Assembly (NCBI GenBank): GCA_010909165.1
Contig: MU008154.1
Location: 1,105,478-1,169,477 of the forward strand
DNA length: 64,000 bases
Direction of reading: 5' to 3'
Origin: Anthoceros angustus
Lineage: Eukaryota > Streptophyta > Anthocerotopsida > Anthocerotales > Anthocerotaceae
A program made the translations under genes and the position numbers. Positions 60,337 through 64,000 of this stretch are shown in pieces (within the stretch, counting starts at the first letter, position 1; every line of letters begins with the position of its first letter). The notes beneath the pieces are model-generated. The model was not told the DNA's origin, did no database searches, and worked only from the letters and a program-made list of their open reading frames with translations.

Positions 60337-61166
60337 GCGAATCATGCAATGAGCCGTCCACCAACTGAGCCATCAGCTTGTGGATATCAATATGCGCTTT
60401 GATGATATTCGTGACACACAATTGGGCGAAGGTTGGCGTGCGACTGTGGGGCCGCCTTGGGACAAGCATCGCATGGCAATGTGGACCGGGCCGGGAGGGT
60501 GATGACAGGATGTGCTTTTTCCACAAGCCGCGGCGAGCTATGGGTTGTGAAGAAGTCACAGGATCACCTTTTCAACTGTTGGACATGCTATGCGCGTTTA
60601 TGTACAACAGTATGAGCACTGGTTTGCTACTCAACCGTTTGCTTCAATGAAGAAGGGGCTTCTCAAGTGGTGGCGAGTTGTGTCGAGATAGTGCGGGCTT
60701 GTCCGCATCGGGGGGAAAGGCTGGGCAATTGTTGCTGGCCAGTTGTTTGCTTTTAAGTTTCAACCGTGCACTCGTCCCTGTCGTGTCTTTGGGCGCTGGT
60801 GGAGATGGATTAGGGTGAATGCCGTCTTGTGTCTTCGATTACCATGCCTCCATGGTAGGGATTGAATTGTTGAGGTGTGGCATAGTAGTGGGGGATAAAA
60901 GTTTGCAGTGTTTTTTGGTTTATGGAAAAGTGTGCTAGGCATTTTGACATGGATAGGGTGCTGGTTTCCAAATCGGCACAAAATTGCATGGGTTTAGGTA
61001 GGACCTTCTACGATCAAGAGACATAGTAGGCCCTCCTCTAATTGGACCGTGCACAGATGGTCCGAACTTTGTCCGAGGTATGAACTTGTTATCCTTGGAA
61101 GTTTGAGCAAATGTATGAAATAGCGCGATGGGGTGAAAGCAGGCCAAAGCGGGCAACTATTGTGCA

Positions 61167-61544
61167 ATGGCCGTAAGCGGACAAACCAGTCCATGGTTCA
61201 AATCGCAATGTGTATGCTTGCCCATTGGGTGTACGGCGATTGAAGACCGTCGATCCACCGACGCTACCCTAAAACACCAATTAGCCGACCCACCTCACCC
61301 ATGGCGGAAAACTATTGTCAACGGACACCGTCCGATCCATGACTTAGATTCGGTAATATGGCGGAGGCGCATTCCACAAACTTGCGTAAGTGGCAAACGC
61401 TTGTTGACGCGATGCGAAAGTGGATGTCGTTCCTCGCGCGGGCACCGCCTCTTTCCGTGTGTCAGCTCGAATCTGACGCCGAGGCTAACACGTCATTCCG
61501 GTGGCGTCATTTCCGATGCATTGCGATGGTATGTTGTGGCATAG
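61167..61544 (+). CDS. Unknown protein, 125 codons (copy 2)
   Basis: Same start and first about 95 codons as 26,885-27,319. One C fewer in a C run near 61,448 changes the end. No domain recognised, low confidence. Confidence 0.25.
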   Translation: MAVSGQTSPWFKSQCVCLPIGCTAIEDRRSTDATLKHQLADPPHPWRKTIVNGHRPIHDLDSVIWRRRIPQTCVSGKRLLTRCESGCRSSRGHRLFPCVSSNLTPRLTRHSGGVISDALRWYVVA

Positions 61545-62550
61545 GCGCTCCGGGGGTGGATGCCACAAGGCCGCAGGAGGAGGAGGCTGTGGGAATTGAA
61601 TGGAGGGGAGGTGGAGGGGCAAGGGAGAAATCTCGGAGGACTCCGATGGTAATAACATAACGAGGTTGCCTGTGGTTGCGAGATGGGATTGACAACAATG
61701 CTAATAGGCATGATGGGTTGGGGTTGCGGTGTTGAAGGCGTGGTGAGGCAGGCCATACCAAATCATCTATGATTCGGATGGCAATTTAAATCCGCTCGTG
61801 CATGGGCGCCGTCGAAGATTGAGTCGTTTGGGGAGGCGCAAGCTGCGGCGAGGCGGCCACGCCAGGCGAGTTGGCCGAGCTCATTGTGGAGCCGGAGGCC
61901 GGGTTTGTGGGCGGAAAAGAAGAGGGTCGCCCGCCGGCGGCAAACCTAAGCCGAGGCGGATGCAAGTCGGCGGGGGAAGATGGAGGGGAGGCGGGAGGCT
62001 CGTGCTCCGGCCCGAGGAGCAGTCTGAGCACCCGGCAAACGGGCGAGCACATCCCAAGGCGGCCTTGGAGCCTGCGCCCGAGTTTCATCATGGCGACCAC
62101 TCGATCATCGTTGATTGCTGATGCGACCATGAGTGGCGCCGTAACGCCTGGAGGTCGTGGACAAGGTGCGACCTTAGGTTGCTGCTGCCCGAGGTGGAGG
62201 GCATGTTGGAGAGGATGCCCCAAGTGCCCCTAACATGCAGTGCACGCGTGGGCAGTGCAGTGCGCTCATGGATATCATGAACGAGCCTTGACAGGCTGCA
62301 ATGGTGAAGGGCTGCGAGACCACCTCCCCTCCTCGTGCCCACCTCTCCCTTTCCCCGCACCTTTCCATTTCATGCGGGGATGCCTGCTCCACCTCCACCT
62401 CCAATTCCACAATAGCGCGGTAGCGCTCATACTGCCTTGGCCGTGCAGTGCCTCTTCCTGTGTGCTCCTCCCTCAGTGCGCGAGGCGCTCCAGGCGGAGG
62501 GCCTGGGGGCACAAGAGGATGGAGGCCCCGCTCACGACTCTTTCCAGAGT

Positions 62551-62714
62551 GAGCGGAGAAGGTTGTAGGATTTTTGGTAGGTAGGTGTTTTGAGCGGAGA
62601 AGGTTGTAGGATTTTTGGTAGGTAGGTGTTTTGAGCGGAGAAGGTTGTAGGATTTTTGGTAGGTAGGTGTTTTGAGCGGAGAAGGTTGTAGGATTTTTGG
62701 TAGGTAGGTGTTTT
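62551..62714. repeat. 41-bp minisatellite, 4 units (copy 2)
   Basis: Four identical 41-bp units, GAGCGGAGAAGGTTGTAGG plus ATTTTTGGTAGGTAGGTGTTTT. The copy 1 array (28,254-28,415) has small differences in units 3 and 4, so the two arrays have either diverged or been homogenised separately. Confidence 0.95.
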
Positions 62715-63421
62715 GCGAACTTGAACATGTGCTTTTTGTGGCTGCAATTGTGCAAGCTTGAGTGATTGCGCACAAGTGTTGGCTTTTCGGTTTGTTTTGT
62801 TGCTTCAAGGTTGTGTTCCACGGCCAGTTCTAGAGATTCCAGATCCTAATGACACAAGTAGACTGTAATCAGTGTCAAGGCACATCATTGTGACCTGCTA
62901 AATTTTGCAGAATCTATCCTTTCCAAGTAGGCGTTGAATCTTTGCATCACAAGAGGGGTTCCTTCCTTTGCCGAGCCATGAGGGGATCGGGAAATCCTTA
63001 TCATGTTGCCTGAAAAGCAAGACCCTTGCACAATGTGAGTCCGGCGCCACGCACAAAAGCGAGAAACAAAGGTGCAGCTAGAAACAACCATTTGCATGAA
63101 TACCGGTGTCACTTGAAGATGTGTGTGTGCGTCGAATTTCCTTCATTTGCCGAGGTTGTATGAGCATCCCATTTGCGAAATCCTTCTCAATTTGCCTGCA
63201 AAGCAAGGCACTTGCATTCAGTCAGTACTGGCTGCCTGACTCAACAAAAAACGTGAAGCAAAGGTGCAACACGCTACACGCCTGTCCATCACCTAATATG
63301 CTAAGTGCAGAAAAAGCGTTAGAGTTCGTCCTCACATGTCCCGTCTCCTAAGACACGCCGGGTCGCTCACTCTGCGCAGGCACAGATGCAGCATGAGGAA
63401 GAGGGTGTTGGATGTCTGGCC

Positions 63422-63853
63422 CAGCAGCCGTGACAGCAGCCGTGGATGCCAGATGCAAATTACGATCATCTTGTGGTCTGAAGCTGTCCCATACATCCAA
63501 CTGCAAGCACAACACAAGCATGTTAGTACTGAACCACACCGAAACGTAGGGACTGCTCCCACATCCTCTCCTTCCTGCATATATAGTGAAAGCAACATGT
63601 GTAAGCGGAGGATTTGCAGTCAGTTTCTCGGCCCACCCAGCAGCCGTGACAGCAGCCGTGGATGCCAGATGCAAGTTACGATCGTCTTCTGGTCTGAAGG
63701 TGTCCCATACATCCAACTACAAGCATAACACAAGCATGTTAGTACTCAAGCACACCGAAACGTAGGGACTACTCCCACATCCTGTCCTTCCTGCATATAT
63801 AGTGAAAGCAACATGTGTAAGCGGAGGATTTGCAGTCAGTTTCTCGGCGAACG
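63422..63853 (+). repeat. 216-bp tandem repeat with TATA-like boxes (copy 2)
   Basis: Two units start with CAGCAGCCGTGACAGCAGCC at 63,422 and 63,638. Each has CACCGAAACGTAGGGACT, CTTCCTGCATATATAGTGAA and GCAACATGTGTAAGCGGAGG. They lie directly inside the right terminal repeat. Confidence 0.9.
63577..63588 (+). promoter_or_regulatory. Possible TATA box (tandem unit 1)
   Basis: TGCATATATAG at 63,577-63,587 in a GC-balanced context, repeated 215 bp downstream (63,792-63,802) and in copy 1 (about 29,395). Plus-strand transcription from here would run out through the terminal repeat. Only the motif is seen; promoter activity is a guess. Confidence 0.25.
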
Positions 63854-64000
63854 CGGGCCATACCTGCGAACAAAAGTTCCTGTGTGTATGTGTTGCCCGC
63901 CATGTTTGTGTGTAGACCCGATGGAAACCCTAACACCGTCATCAAAAAAAAAAGATCTGTATGACACCATCGGAACACCAGGCCGATGAACGTGTGATAG
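63853..64000 (-). repeat. Right terminal inverted repeat, copy 2 (inner half only)
   Basis: Corresponds to 29,451-29,603 of copy 1: inner limit CGGGCCATAC, then the GTGTGTATGTGTTGCCCGCC box and ACCCTAACACCGTCATC. The window ends before the outer half. Confidence 0.75.

Larger units (their letters stand above)
34491..64000. repeat. Macro-repeat, copy 2 (cut by the window edge)
   Basis: This is the second copy of the unit that begins at base 1. It is still matching copy 1 (about 29,603) at the last base of the window, so its right limit is not visible. Differences from copy 1 are unevenly spread: near-identical blocks alternate with patches full of 1-6 nt indels. A tandem array is the simplest reading because both window edges fall inside the match; a false duplication made during assembly is the main alternative. 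Confidence 0.95.
34888..64000. mobile_element. Giant TIR-bounded element, copy 2 (right end beyond window)
   Basis: The left terminal repeat at 34,888-35,194 matches that of copy 1 and, in reverse complement, the right terminal repeat of copy 1 at 29,451-29,756. The window ends inside the right terminal repeat of this copy (about 63,853 onward). The internal order is the same as in copy 1. The 390 bp to its left (34,491-34,887) equal the left flank of copy 1, so the two are not independent insertions. Confidence 0.7.

Noticed and set aside
1-64000. Two long terminal repeats of a retrotransposon around 29.8-34.5 kb
   Set aside because: The direct repeats are about 29.5 kb, contain inverted ends and a DNA transposase, and no reverse transcriptase, integrase or primer-binding site was seen between them.

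Overview
The window looks like nuclear DNA of a land plant or a close green relative. It holds one gene for an RBR-type (RING1-IBR-RING2) E3 ubiquitin ligase with short GT-AG introns, and an En/Spm (CACTA) class tnp2/DUF4218 transposase relic. The species cannot be named from the sequence. No bacterial operons, tRNA, rRNA or CRISPR array were seen.

Layout: the window is about 1.86 periods of a direct repeat of roughly 34.4 kb. Bases 1-29,603 (copy 1) match 34,491-64,000 (copy 2) in the same orientation and order, with the offset drifting between about 34,280 and 34,490. The match runs to both edges of the window, so the simplest reading is a tandem macro-repeat (or a false assembly duplication) whose unit also includes the part seen only once, about 29,800-34,490, where the RBR gene lies.

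Within each unit is a giant element of about 29.4 kb bounded by inverted terminal repeats of about 305 bp that begin GTATGGAATACC: 391-29,756 in copy 1 (possibly to 29,797, with a TTAT flanking duplication), and 34,888 to beyond the right edge in copy 2. From left to right it holds: a block of short tandem repeats and a 1.2-1.6 kb imperfect palindrome (copy 1 about 0.7-2.7 kb); a GC-rich stretch with broken minus-strand coding signal (about 3-8 kb); a non-coding stretch full of dispersed short repeats (about 8-13 kb); a G-rich tract (13.3 kb); a GC-rich stretch with plus-strand open frames of unknown function (14-19.6 kb); a CACTA-like terminal motif (19.66 kb); the broken tnp2 transposase on the minus strand (22.2-25.4 kb); plus-strand unknown frames (25.5-27.3 kb); a 41-bp minisatellite (28.25 kb); and a 180-216 bp tandem repeat carrying TATA-like boxes next to the right terminal repeat. 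Copy 2 repeats this at about +34.3 kb.

Quality: the RBR gene keeps its zinc ligands and splice sites but is broken by several 1-nt indels next to homopolymers. The two repeat copies differ in a bimodal way: blocks of 0.6-1.9 kb differ almost only in homopolymer length, while other patches differ by many short indels in C/G-rich motifs. This fits an under-corrected long-read consensus of methylated repeats better than ordinary decay, so most frame breaks here should be treated as provisional. The tnp2 breaks are shared by both copies and are more likely to be real.
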